From Sipunculus nudus (Eukaryota; Annelida; Sipuncula; Golfingiida; Sipunculidae): a stretch of DNA of 64,000 bases. This document shows positions 12,232 to 24,500 of this stretch, piece after piece (positions within the stretch are counted from its first letter, which is position 1; every line of letters starts with the position of its first letter). The stretch is taken from assembly GCA_026874595.1 (NCBI GenBank), contig CM049308.1:53891624-53955623 (forward strand), written 5' to 3'. The notes under the pieces are model-generated. The model was not told the origin of the DNA, made no database searches, and saw only the letters and a program-made list of their open reading frames with translations. A program made the position numbers and the translations under genes.

Positions 12232-12388
12232 CATAGGCACCCGTCGGATCAACTGAGTCTTTACCTGAGTACAGAAACCCCAGGCCACTGACCCTCAGGG
12301 TACTATTATTAGTACCGGGTACCCTGAGGGTCAGTGGCTTTGGGCATCTGTACTCCCGTAACAATTCAGTTGATACGACGGGTGCCTG
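12232..12388. repeat. Long near-perfect hairpin (foldback element)
   Basis: The arms are about 70 bp: CACTGACCCTCAGGGTAC on the left pairs with GTACCCTGAGGGTCAGTG on the right, and AGGCACCCGTCGGATCAACTG pairs (one indel/mismatch) with CAGTTGATACGACGGGTGCCT. The loop is only about 10 bp around TATTATTA. Probably a foldback MITE; target duplications are not clear. Confidence 0.7.
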
Positions 12389-12810
12389 TGCTTACGAGGT
12401 ATGCATATTTCTGTTTCTTTCTTCAGGAACAGTTTCCTTGCATTTAATTAATATTTCATGTGTTCCTCACATCAACCTATTCTTCATAAGTCCAACGATG
12501 GAAACCAGTCAAATATCATCGAAAACTTGGATGCCCCCGCGCCGCATTCCGGTTCGCAATGTAAACATCATCACTGACCGGATCTTTCAAGGTAAACATA
12601 ACGGAGTATGATTTTCATGCCACGAGCACAGTGCCACTATTAAAAAATAAATGTTAAAAATATTTGTACATATATCTTATTGAGACGGTATCCCACTGAA
12701 AAACTATTTTTTCTTTTAACTTTTAGAATAAAAAATGAGCCAACATCCCATATCTCTGTTAATATATCTCCCCAACCCCGGTAAAAAGCCCGGTATACCG
12801 GATTTATTAG

Positions 12811-13007
12811 CTAGAATAATGATAATAATAATAATGATAGTATTACTACATAATGATAATAATAATGAGAAATAATAATGATAGTATTACTATATAATGG
12901 TACATTAATAATAATAATAATATTATCAATAATTATAATAGTAATATGTTATAATATAATTATAATAATAATGATAATAATACTATATGATGATTTAATA
13001 ATAATAA

Positions 13008-13049
<42 letters not shown>

Positions 13050-13066
13050 TAATAATAATAATAATA

Positions 13067-13126
<60 letters not shown>

Positions 13127-13169
13127 TGCATCAGTATTATTATTTTAAAAAATAAAATTATTATTATTA
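12811..13169. repeat. (ATT/AAT)n microsatellite tract
   Basis: A long trinucleotide tract with ATA, TAC and TTA variants. The isoleucine/serine-rich frames on both strands are artefacts of it. Confidence 0.9.
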
Positions 13170-13290
13170 TCTATAAATTAATAGCGTAAGGCGATTTTTG
13201 TGATTTTCCGTATCTCCTCTGATACCGCCGTACGGATTGCCGTGATTTTCGACATACATATGCTCTGGGTTTGTCCGAAGAGATTCCGCC
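13170..13290 (+). mobile_element. Helitron 5'-end fragment
   Basis: Starts TCTATAAATTAATAGCG after an A and matches the 5' part of the complete small Helitron at 15162 (CTCCTCTGA, TGCCGTGATTTT, GACATACATATGCTC, GGGTTTGTCCGAAGA). The matching 3' end was not found, so it is truncated or continues into diverged sequence. Confidence 0.5.
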
Positions 13291-15161
13291 CCCTTTTATT
13301 TGCAATATTTACGTATTACCTGCATAATTAATAATTTTAATATTTGCTCCCCCGCGGGCGCATCTTTTCTTTGTGTCTTCGGGCCTGGTAACACAATGGC
13401 CACAGAGTGTTTGATGGCGGGACAGAGTTTTTCTCCGGGGGCCCTATCTGGGCTTTTCTTAAATTTGCGGTGACCGGCCCGAAATAATCCCCATTGGTGA
13501 TCCCTTCTCAAAAGGCAACCTCCGCGCAGCGAAAAGGTCTATTGTGCACAAGGAGATCTCGCGTGAGGAAAATGCTCAAAAGGGGGATCTTTCAAAGAAT
13601 GAAAATTTTCCGAGCGGTAGTGAATGCAGGGTAGTGTGTAAAACCCGAACCCCACGGTCCCCGGACCCCATAAACCTTTTTCCTCATTTTCCATTATTTA
13701 TACCGATAAAAACACCACTATTGTTGATGTAAGGACAGGGCAAAGTCCCTAAATGTTACACATTTGTAAATGACCGATTCACTGAAAGATTTATAATTAC
13801 AAAAATATTTCGATGAAGACGGACCTCATTTACTTGAATTTGCCGACTGTTCAATTTTGACGGACCCCAGTAACCACCGCTTATATTTTTATTTATGACT
13901 AAAAGAGGACAAAAATAGCACTCATGTCACACACTAAATATAATATTTATTATTTTAAATGAAAATAAAATAGTGCTGACACAGTGGGGGAGATTTAATT
14001 TGAAGTGCACTAACAGTTGAGCGGACCTGAGACTGATATATCAGAGCACTTCCACATAACAACAGGTTTCGAGCTCCGTTTATAACAACCATGCAATTTT
14101 AAATTAATATTAATATAAATACCGAAAGGAATTGTTGATTACTTGCAATTCAAGCAACTACAGGTTCCAAAATAATGATTTTTTAAATGTTTTTAATGAT
14201 TATACTTTTTAAAACGCTACACAAATGAAATATATAGCAAATATAAAATTATGAATAAAAACTGAGACAGAAATTTAAAAATACAGATACAAACACAATA
14301 ATAAATTACAAGGGTGTTATGGCTAAACGTGATGTGAAATTCATGTATGTACTAAAGAAATGGTAAAACAACGAGAAAACGGGGTCCGTGTAATCCGTGA
14401 GGTCCGTGCGCCAGGGTCCGTAAGTGGTTTTTTTTTTTTTTTATCAAATTTTGTTGCAAAACAGACTATTTTTTATGTTTTAATCAAACATGATATAAAA
14501 TATGTCTTTAGATAAGATTATGCTAAAATATCTGGACAAATTACCATGAGAGTTTAAGAATTACAAATTTTTCTTGGGGTCCGGGATCCGGAGTGGGATC
14601 CGGGTTTAACACACTGCCTGAACGCAGTGACTGTCTCACTGGAAAACATTGGCTCAGCTTTCAAACAGAAAGGAGTGCGTGACATTTAAAAATATATACA
14701 GCCATAAAATGTACCACATAATATAATGTAGCGACAGCCTGTCACCCCAAACGTCGATTTTAGATGAACTGAAGAACCAGGCCCTATCAGTTTATTTCCC
14801 AAGGCCGGAATGTCATGTTGTCATGGCTAAATATAATGCTACCACGAACGTTTGCGCAGCGGGATTGCCCGACCATGTAAATGCTCAGTTTTTGTGCGTT
14901 ATACCCGGAATGCAATTATCGAGATCATGTCTCAGCGCTGTACTGTACTACCATGCAAGATAACAGGTTCCTTTACTGGAGGATTCACGGGCTCGGAGGG
15001 CAGCTTTAAAGGCGATGTTTAGCATAATATATATTTTCATATAAAAATGATTTTATTTAACATATTTCTTCATTTTATTTAACACAACTTCTTCAAAAAT
15101 TCTCCGGTCATCCTCACGGCTTCAGTTAGAGTCTAATGCATAACACCATGCATATAATTGA
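13291..15161. other. No gene seen; some GC-richer islands
   Basis: GC-richer patches at about 13340-13640 and 14740-15000 stand out from AT-rich surroundings, but I could not build splice-consistent coding sequence in them. Possibly old repeat or regulatory DNA. Confidence 0.35.
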
Positions 15162-15473
15162 TCTATATATTAATAGCGTAACGCGATTGTGTGAATTTAC
15201 ATGTCTCCTCTGACACTACGGTTTGCCGTGATTTTTGACATACATATATGCTCCGGGTTTGTCCGAAGACATTCCACCATTCGGACAAGAACGTATTCGT
15301 CCAGGTCATTCAAACTCCGACACAAGGTTAACTCAGAGACAGAACACTTTTACCAAATGTCGGATTTAAAGAGACAGTAACATTGTACAACCAAGACATG
15401 CAACTATGACAGACTATTTGACATCAGAACTAAATGCTCGCCCAAAACCGTGCGTAGCACGGGTAATTGCTAG
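15162..15473 (+). mobile_element. Small non-autonomous Helitron
   Basis: It has the canonical Helitron ends: 5' TC (TCTATATATTAATAGCG) preceded by A, and a 3' hairpin (CCGTGCGTAGCACGG) 9 bp before CTAG followed by T. This is an A/T insertion with no target duplication. At 312 bp it is far too short for a Rep/helicase. Confidence 0.75.
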
Positions 15474-15712
15474 TTATTATTATTATTATTATTGTTATTG
15501 TTATTATTATCAGCATTAATATATTTACTTTAATACAATGCATAATTCTTTTTTTAATTTTACAAAGTACACGATGAAAAGCATGAAGATATGTCATCTT
15601 ATGGGGGAAAAACACACCGAGAGCCCATGCTGGTTCCCGCCACTACATATTAAGGAAAACGTGTTATTGTTTACCCGAAGTTGATTGAATGTGTTCCCGG
15701 GATTCCCTTCCG

Positions 15713-16053
15713 TGACGTCATTAGTGAAAGACTACCTAACAAAGCTTGCAAAGCTGAAGCTGAGGTGCGTATGAAAATTACATATTATCAGATTTTATCC
15801 ACCCTGAAGTTGTAAATAAGATATAAACCTAAGGTGTTTTCTATAACTTTAAAGGCCATGATAAGACATAGAGTCTTGTTTTGGGGCTTAAATTGATGTA
15901 CTTGAATCGCAATGCTCCGGGAAACTCCCCTGGCACTGGTCTTGTGACTGTGGTGGCCGGTGGTTCACTCAAAGTTTTTCGACGGATGACGTTTTGACAA
16001 CATCGGTTGGCTCTTTGCCAAATCAACACAAAGACAGATAAAAGATTTATCAT
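15713..16053 (+). promoter_or_regulatory. Possible promoter/5' exon region of the phosphatase gene
   Basis: A perfect CRE (TGACGTCA, 15713-15720) lies in a GC-richer patch, and donor-like sites follow (GTAAGT at 16054). The first coding exon of the phosphatase sits behind a splice acceptor at 18413, so a noncoding 5' exon must exist upstream. This is the best-looking place, but nothing proves it. Confidence 0.2.
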
Positions 16054-17110
16054 GTAAGTGTCACTCAATACGTACTGAATCCGTGACTTAAATCATAACT
16101 ACGTATATTTTCATGACATTTGATCAGTTGAAAGGGGAGTACTTGGAATACTGGATTTGAGGTACGTGCGGCTCCGGTTGTGTTACTCAAAACAGAGATC
16201 TAATTCTTTAAAATATATGCTGTAATTATATAGTTATATAAAAGAATATTCAAGTGTTAATTGAAGGCTTTAATAATAAAATCACCATTTTATTCCTTGA
16301 AGAATGCTTACAACAGAGCCACAACTTGGGCTGGTCTTGTAAGAATGGCTAGTGTTAAACTTTTGAGTACCACTATATTGTACTAATATTTTAAATATTT
16401 AATATAGTAGCCTACTATCACTGAATATTTTTTAAAGAATTTATAAAACCTGTAAATAACACACATGGAGTTCTTATTTTTTTTCAAACGTGATTACGTG
16501 AATGCATGATGACAACATGAGAGCATGATTGAACATGGTGTATCAGTTTAATATAATTATATGAAAATCGGCATATAGTAAATTACAAATAAAACATAAT
16601 GATAATCATTATATGTGGATTAATATCACTAATCCATGCAGGTTGGGACACGTCCCCTATTTAGCGATATGGACACGCCCCCTTATTAACCTGTCAATCA
16701 GCAAAGCCCACTGCACTGTAACTGTCGGCCTGTCTGGTTCATGGTCACAGTTTTTTCTGGAATGCTTGGTTAGACCTGGCTGAATTTCTGGAATTTTCTG
16801 CAAAGCAAAATTTGTAATAACTTAGCAATAGTATGTTCATATCAACATCAAACAAATACTGTTAAGGTCATGAAACAAAATGTTATCCATTGATTTTTTT
16901 TTTATTTTGAAATCCAATTTATTTATGAAATATCTGTAGTAAGCCTACTTTAGTACCAATGCCATAATAGCAGAACTTTACCGTCTCGGTATTAAAGTTA
17001 AAATGTATACAGATCTTAAGTAAGATTGTGTTCAGGGTGGCAAGAAATCACTGACATTTCTGTAACTAATTGGTTAAATTGGCTACATCCTAATATTTGT
17101 AATGCATATA

Positions 17111-18315
17111 CAGTGGAACCCCGCCTTGTGACCACCCCACAATTGCGACCACCCCACAATTAGGACCATTGTGCTTGGTCCCGAATTTTTTTTAGTTTAT
17201 GTTTAAAAATGACTCAAAATTACGACCACCCCTGAATTCAGAATTACGACCAGATTTCCTGACCCCAGTGCTAATGCGACCACCGCGGAGAAGTACTGAA
17301 ACAACATTTGTCACGAGTCAATGGCTGCGTCTTGTCACGGGCGCCTTAACGAAAGATCAAAGCGGGTAACAAGGTCTCTTAACCCGAGTGTTTATCTGGT
17401 CCTGCATATCTTCCCAACTCGGTGTCTTCGCTGAGACTCGTTGAGGTGTAGGTTATAGATCAAAGAGGGTAACCATCGGCCTGATTAATTAATGAGCCGG
17501 TCTGACCTTGGGTCAGATGCTAATTGCCCCTCAGTGATCACCTGTATTACAGCTACCCTAAGTGTGGGGTTGCAGGCTTAATATTTCAACTCATCACATA
17601 TTGTTCGATCCTCATTGGTAAAATTAACAACCTAGTTAATCCTAAATGTGTTCACACCTTACTGACACTGAGTATTGAGCAGTCAGTAAAATGTATAAAT
17701 AAAGCTTGCATGGGGGGAAAATCCCTCACATTAACTTGCCTTTTCCGATAGATCGTTGTCAGTTTAATTCTCTGCTGGTTAAGTTTGCATTTGAATTGCT
17801 TCCTGTTAGGCAACCATGCCTCTGAAAGAGCTCTCCTTGAAGGATAAAGTGGCGTTAATCAAGGCGGCAACACCACGCGCAGTCAGCACCAAATGGCTCA
17901 GCAGTTTAGCGTCAGGAAAACTCAAGTGCATGCAATATATACTCAAGCGGAAGGCTAAATATATGGCAGCCACGTATTATGTTCAATATGCATTCAGTAG
18001 GTTGTAATCGTATTGCCTTAGTGGTATTATCGTTAGTCATCAGTCACTACGTATGTACATGTATATTAATTTTCATCATGAAAAAATATGTTCAGCTACA
18101 TACAAAAATAATACATTCATAATAAGGGTCCTCCGCTAAGTAAAATATTTTGTTATATTATTCACATTAAAGATATGCAATAGATAAACTCTGATACACA
18201 TTAAATATCAGCGTGTTATATGCGACCACAGTAAGAGTTTCACAAATACGACCACCCCTAAATTACGACCACTTTGCTCAGTCCCCAGGGTGGTTGTAAT
18301 TGTGGGGTTCCACTG
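17111..18315 (+). mobile_element. pogo/Tigger-like element, decayed
   Basis: Terminal inverted repeats begin CAGTGGAACCCC at both ends, and the element is flanked by TA on both sides (17109-17110 and 18316-18317), the pogo/Tigger target duplication. The subterminal regions hold repeated GACCACCCC blocks. It carries a fragment of a transposase DNA-binding domain at 17816. At 1.2 kb it lacks room for the DDE catalytic domain, so it is non-autonomous. Confidence 0.75.
17816..18007 (+). pseudogene. Truncated pogo/Tigger transposase N-terminus (psq/CENP-B-type HTH)
   Basis: The 63-codon frame begins MPLKELSLKDKVALIKA and continues with STKWLSSLASGKLKCMQYIL and KRKAKY. This follows the pipsqueak/CENP-B helix-turn-helix pattern of pogo-family transposases (LSLKxKVxLI ... 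LAxxFxxxxxxxxxIL). Nothing resembling the downstream catalytic triad follows before the right terminal repeat. It lies within the element at 17111-18315, as expected. The fragment could still bind DNA in principle, but expression is not indicated. Confidence 0.6.
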
Positions 18316-18454
18316 TATTAAACTTCAAGTTCAGGTTTATTTTTATACCATAATGGTATATGTTTTTTGTATAATCATAATGCTTTTCACACTAATTTAC
18401 TTTGCTTTTTCAGACTTTTCTTAGAAGACCTTTCTCCTCTGTGAGATTATCAGA

Positions 18455-18554
18455 ATGACAGGGAGGTGCTGTATTTTCTCTCTGCTGTTGCTGGCAGGAG
18501 CTGTAACAGCAGAGGTATACACCCAGCCAGAACAGGTTCATCTCTCTCTGGGAG
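18455..18554 (+). CDS. ACP7: ACP7 exon 1 (start, signal peptide)
   Basis: The ATG has a purine at -3. It encodes MTGRCCIFSLLLLAGAVTA (signal peptide) plus EVYTQPEQVHLSLG. It ends before GTAAGG. The exon probably begins at 18414 after CTTTTTCAG, so about 41 nt are 5' UTR. Confidence 0.9.
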
Positions 18555-21500
18555 GTAAGGTTTAAGGTAGTATAATTGGCAAGAACCCCTATATATCATA
18601 TATCCAGACCTAGGGTCAATTCAAATTTTCCAATTCAAATTCAAGAACTTTTATGAAACTCAGTTCCAAACAGTTCAATGTGCTGGAGAAAATTATCAAT
18701 TCCAGTAAAAAAAAGTGGCAACAGTAATTTCAAGCAAACGTTTAAATTCCAAAAACTGAGATTTAAAGTCAAGAGCAATTTTTTATTTGGCAAAAAAGTA
18801 TATATACAGGTAGGGTGCCTTTCCATACATGTGGGCCCCCGTGCGGGACCCGCGCGGGTCCCGCACGGTTGAAATCCAACAAGTGTGTTATCACTGTCGC
18901 CTTTCCATACGTGCGGGCACCCGCGCGGGTCCCGCATGCGGATCCAGCAGTGTTGGATTTCTGCGGGGGCCCGCATGCGGATGCTACATGTATATATTAG
19001 TAGCTGGCATGTGTCCTTGTATTTGAAAAGAAAAAGGAGCTGATAGAGCTTATTTAATTGCATTAAAAAAATATACGACCATTCTTCATTGAGATATGTC
19101 CCGGGACCAGCTCTAGTTAGAGTGTGACAGGAAATAGCCACCATATATGATACGATATTAATCCGCTCCAATCTGCCTCATCAGTTAATATAAATGTTTA
19201 CACTGAATATTTTCTTAAGATATTACACTTTATTTTACACAAATTTTAGAAATTATAATTATTCGTGCATGCGTTTATCCAAACTAATGGGTCACCCGCA
19301 TGCGGGGACCCGCACATATGGAAAGGGACTCTTCGCATGCGGGGACCCGCGCGGATCCCACGCGGGTGAAAATCCGCATGTATGGAAAGGCACCCGTACA
19401 CCTGTAGTAGGTAAACCATGAAAACTGTTTATGATACGCACCCTATTTCCTGGGTTATAGCCAGACTGGTCGGGGTAGATGGGTCGAGCTTCTACTGGCC
19501 GGTGTAAAGCTAACATATAAAACTCACCGACCAGCACAAAAGATCTTAAAGATTGTAAAAAAAAGAAAAACATCCCTGCAATGAAACTTTGGTTATTCAT
19601 TACCCAAAACTGCATTCAATTTGTATCTCTGAAGTAAGTTTATAAAAATAAATCAAGTGAGACCCAAAAATAGTCATTAAAAAATAGTTATGTAGAACAG
19701 TGCAAAGATAAAGCTTACATATTCCGAAAATTAATATGTGTATGCACTTAGTGTTAATACCTGAAAATATCATAATTTATGCGTGATGAAATGGGGAATA
19801 CTCCAGAATCCCTTCTATGATTGACCACCTCCCCTTTGCCAATGTCTGTAAATTTAGCCAGCATTCCAGTTTGTCTAGCTATAACCCTGAACATGCCATT
19901 GATAAAATGAAAAAAAAACCCAGCCAGTTTGAGTGAAAATGGGCCCCATTGAGCCATAACATTTATTGGTTCCAAATTATTTTGGAACCTGAGATCAAAA
20001 TAATTCATATAATAACATAAAAAGCAAGATATGATGTTTATAAACAGCTACAATATCAGGGATGGGGCCAGGTACTTGTACCTGAACCTGTACCTAGGTA
20101 CACATTTCAGAGTACCTGTACCTGTACCTGTACCTGCCGGTCATAAGTAGGAAGTACCTTGTATCTGTACCTGTAACTAAAGTACCTGTACCTGGTACAA
20201 GGTACTCCAGGTACATTTTCATATTTTCATTTTATTAAGTTTTTTCCTCTTTAATTATTAAAATTGATTACCTGTAGTGTAAAATAATCAGCAAGCCATC
20301 AGTGTGATAATATACTTTATACTTATATTTAGAATTTACTTTAGCAAATGACTTCAGTATTATTATCTTTAAAAACGTCTTTGAAATGATCATAAAATAA
20401 ATGTACCTGTACCTGTACCTAGGTACTTTCTAAAGTACCTGTACCTGTACCCAGGTACTTTCACTTGTACCTGGCCCCAACCCTGTTAACAATATACATG
20501 TCCTTCATAAAGTCCATATATATTATAGAGTGAAACCTCGAAAATATGACCACCTATGGGACTGAGATAAAGTGTTGGCATTTTCAGGGGATTGTCTAAG
20601 TGAAGTTTGATGTAAAAATAAAAAAGAATGTGGACCATGAAAAAGTGATCATTATTTTGAGAGTGTTTGATTTGTCATCTGTGTCAATTCATGTGAATGA
20701 GATAACTTTTTAACTGCTCAGTATTTTCCCATGAAATCTTTTATTTGAATTATTTACCAATATTGTAGACCAGTTTGAAAACTGGTGACCTTGACCTTCA
20801 ACTTCAAGGTCAAATAATCTGATACAGAAAAATAATATGAAACCCATAATTTTTTAAGTATAGCATATTTCCCCCCTCAGATTTGATACCGGTACAAAAG
20901 TTGTCTCAACCAAGTTCCCAGATGAGATTGAAAACTGGTGACCTTGATCTTCATTTTCAAGGTCAAATAAACTGAAATAAAAGTTTATGTGAATTCTATA
21001 ATTTTGAAAAACTCATTATATTTTCATGAAATTTGATATGTGAATTGTTTCTACAAAAATTTCAGATGAGTTCGAATAATGGTGATCTTGACCTTCATCT
21101 TCAAGGTCAAATCTTCAGATATCTGAGTTTTTTGTGCACCCCATAATTTTTGAAGTACCGGCAGTCCATATATTTTCCCTCAAATTTGAGGAAGTGGGGG
21201 TTTGTACATATATGTCTGCTTTTGCAGTCATTCTGAATTTAACCCTACTACTTAATGGTTTACAATAATTTTTTTTGGTAATATATACACATTATCCGTG
21301 AAGAAACATTTAGAGATTAAAAAAGAATCATGTTCATCAATAAAAAATCAACACACTGTATATGTTTTGTATTGCTAGCATTTTACAAATAATAATGTTA
21401 TGGGATACATCCTGATATGTCTTATCAGTTGGATAGGTATTAATCATGGCAGCAATTATGGATAGATTTATTACAGCCAACAGATTATAATATTTAGTTG

Positions 21501-24500
21501 TTTGTCATGGTTTTACCGTATATTATGTATTCAGAATAACCTGGAAAGTGCAAGCATTCATTATGCCATTCCTTTGAACAATGCCTTATATTTCATTTAT
21601 GGGTTTTATTCTTTTTGTTTCCAGTCGCTGTTCATTAATTGGATGTTAAGTGAATGCTGGTGACTTGTTGTTATAAACAGATGTAAAAATGCAGGTTTAT
21701 CAGAAATCATTATCATGGAGATGTCTTGGCTTATTGTTTACGTAATGACCAGCAAAAGAAAGTCTATTGATATTAAAAATCAATATTTCAGCCTGCATGG
21801 TTGTACAGGATAACAAATTGTAACAAATAAGCAAGAAAATCAGAAATCATTTGATGATGTTTACATGTTAACCACATGTGCTATGATATATGCTACAGGG
21901 TTTACAAGAGGAAAGAAAAAAATGGATGTTGCAAAAATAGCCTCAACCCTGTTGTCTCCCAGTCAAAAAGCCTTTGAGCGAGCCCTTTTCATGTTTGCTA
22001 ATTAGAGATAATACAATCTAAAATAAAATTATGATATCTCAACAACAAGTTTAATTTTCAGCAAAAGAAGCATTTACAAGTCTGTCATAAGTATACTGCA
22101 GTGCTCTCTGTCAGACTTCTTTCTTAGACTACCTTCCATATCAGTGGCAGTTATCATATTCAGATATTTTATATATCATCATATTTACTTTCAGGGTTTA
22201 CTCTGGACCCTTATAGAGGTCTTATTTCTGCCTTTTCATCTCTGAGAAATGTATGCTTTTTACATGAAATTCCCCTTTTTCACCTTTTATTATTCAGCTG
22301 TTTAACAGCAAATTATCCCCACTTTAAACAAATAGGCCCAAAGTCTTGAAAAAAATAATCCCTGGCATTAAGGTTAAGTGAATAGTATGTAAGCTTTATG
22401 GGTCAAGTAAGTTTCCATCAGGGACTGGCCTTCTCACGCTTTCATAGAATATCACACAATACTTAGTAATATACTGCATAACATTTCTGCATGACTGCAT
22501 GTATCCAGGATTTCTGTTTCACAAGGAGGCTCAGTACTGTTTTGTTAAAGGGGCCCAATCACCTATTTGACCTTTATAAACTAAAGGTAATCCCTTAGAG
22601 CTTTATAAAAATAGACCAGAAAGCATGGATATAACCGCACACAGACTGCTTGTTTTGTTTATATCCACCTGTTTATAATATTTGGGGGCCTGCCAAAATA
22701 ACCAAAACAAACTCAACAAGGGCATCTGGTAGCTAGTCCGATAAGCCAGAGCTTTGCATTGGCATTTTGCAACAAGTGACCTTTCTACCTCCACATATAT
22801 GCAACCTACCACCTTAGGTTACATGTTTTTCCCATTTGTCAACATTGCTGTGTTTACAAACATGTTGTTGATAAACAAATTCATACATCCATCACAAAGG
22901 CCTTATAAGAACTTTCACAACCAAAATTACCCTTAGGTCTTTAAATATGCACAGAGAAAGGCAGAAATCAAATGTAGGATTTTCATCAGTTGTTCACCTA
23001 GCCTGACTCAGCTAGGCATTGTGACAATAGTTCCTGCTTATGAATACTTTTTATCTCATTGTCAGTGTCAAAGACAATGTATTTTCTTTGTACCCTACTT
23101 CTTTCTGTTTTAATATGATGTGTTGTAGTATTCTGTTTTTATTTTATGATTTGATTTCTGCAAAAAGATACAATTCAATATTTTGTGGGGTTTATGAGAT
23201 GAATTGGTATATTATTGCATGTTGTATTAAACAACAGAATTAATAACAATGTATTTCCATTGTTATTTCATCCACTGAATCATGTATGCTCTGTGGTTCC
23301 TTTTGATCTGCTGATTAGACCTTGATTCATATTTAAAATTTCAAAATTTATTGATCATTTAAAATGGGTAGAACAGGGTGTGTAACACGCCCATATACAT
23401 AATTGAAAAGGGTTCAAGAATACATTGAAACAATCTCAGTCTCACTCAGTACCTTTAAAACAAGTAGATCTTATCAGTAAACATTTATTTATATACACTT
23501 GTGTTTTAAGCAATTGCGTAGTCATGTGTGGACTTTGAGAGCCTCTTTTAAATACACCATGTCCATTTACTCATAATATATAAGATCAAGGTTTACAGGT
23601 TTTACTCAACACTTGGGTAAAACCCAGGTTGGGTTAAATAGGTTTTACCTAGGTATCACCCAGGATTCCTTGTTTTACCCTTAATACCTGTCGATGAGAG
23701 TTATGTGCTCTGCACAGCCAATCATGAGTTAAAGTATGATTGGTAAATAGCTCTTTTAGACAGGGGTGATGTGGTCAGAGCCACTTGGTTTACTACCAAT
23801 AAATTGGTGTGCATTCTGTAAGTAAGGGCATATGGCTGACACTGATGGCAAAACAGGCCCACTGTAATGGCCTGTTTCTGCAGGGTTTTCTGGGACAAAC
23901 AAACAAACAAACAAACAGATAGTACAATTTTAGTAGTATATAGATTAAGTACAGTAGAAAGCTGTTCACAATTCATGACTGTTATATAGCTCTTGAGTGG
24001 AGTTGTTTTGACGCACCTATAATCAACTAGCATTGATTGTCTCACATGATTGTATTATTATTGTGGTTATGTGATAGATAATATCATATGACTTTTTGAT
24101 CTGTATTAGTGCTGTTAACAGCTGTGTCAGCTTTACTGCTTTTTTACTGTAATTGTAAATTTACTGGCCTGACATGACAATCAACAATTGAACATGAAAT
24201 ATCACCCTCAGATACAAAAATAGGGTAAAATCAGATGCAAAATATTGTATATATTTGACTCTGGCATATCATGGCACTAAAAAAATAACACAAAAAATCT
24301 GTATTTTTAATGGGACCTAATCAGGAGCAACAATATGCTTGTTTACATTTTCAGTTTTCTTTGTACAAATGTTTCAAGGCAAAACTCTCCCAGCATGCGG
24401 TCTTAGAACCTCCCTTTGAGCTGTTTAACACCCTGTACAGCTTTGTGAATTAGTATTTAAACAGAGACTACTTGTGTCTGTTTACAATAACAAGGCCGAG

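Noticed and set aside
12498-12595. Open ATG segment (METSQISSKTWMPPRR...) ending at a GTAAAC donor-like site
   Set aside because: Looks like a possible first exon, but no acceptor or partner exon with a consistent phase could be identified and the protein is unrecognised.
12878-13189. Poly-isoleucine/serine frames on both strands
   Set aside because: Pure trinucleotide microsatellite.
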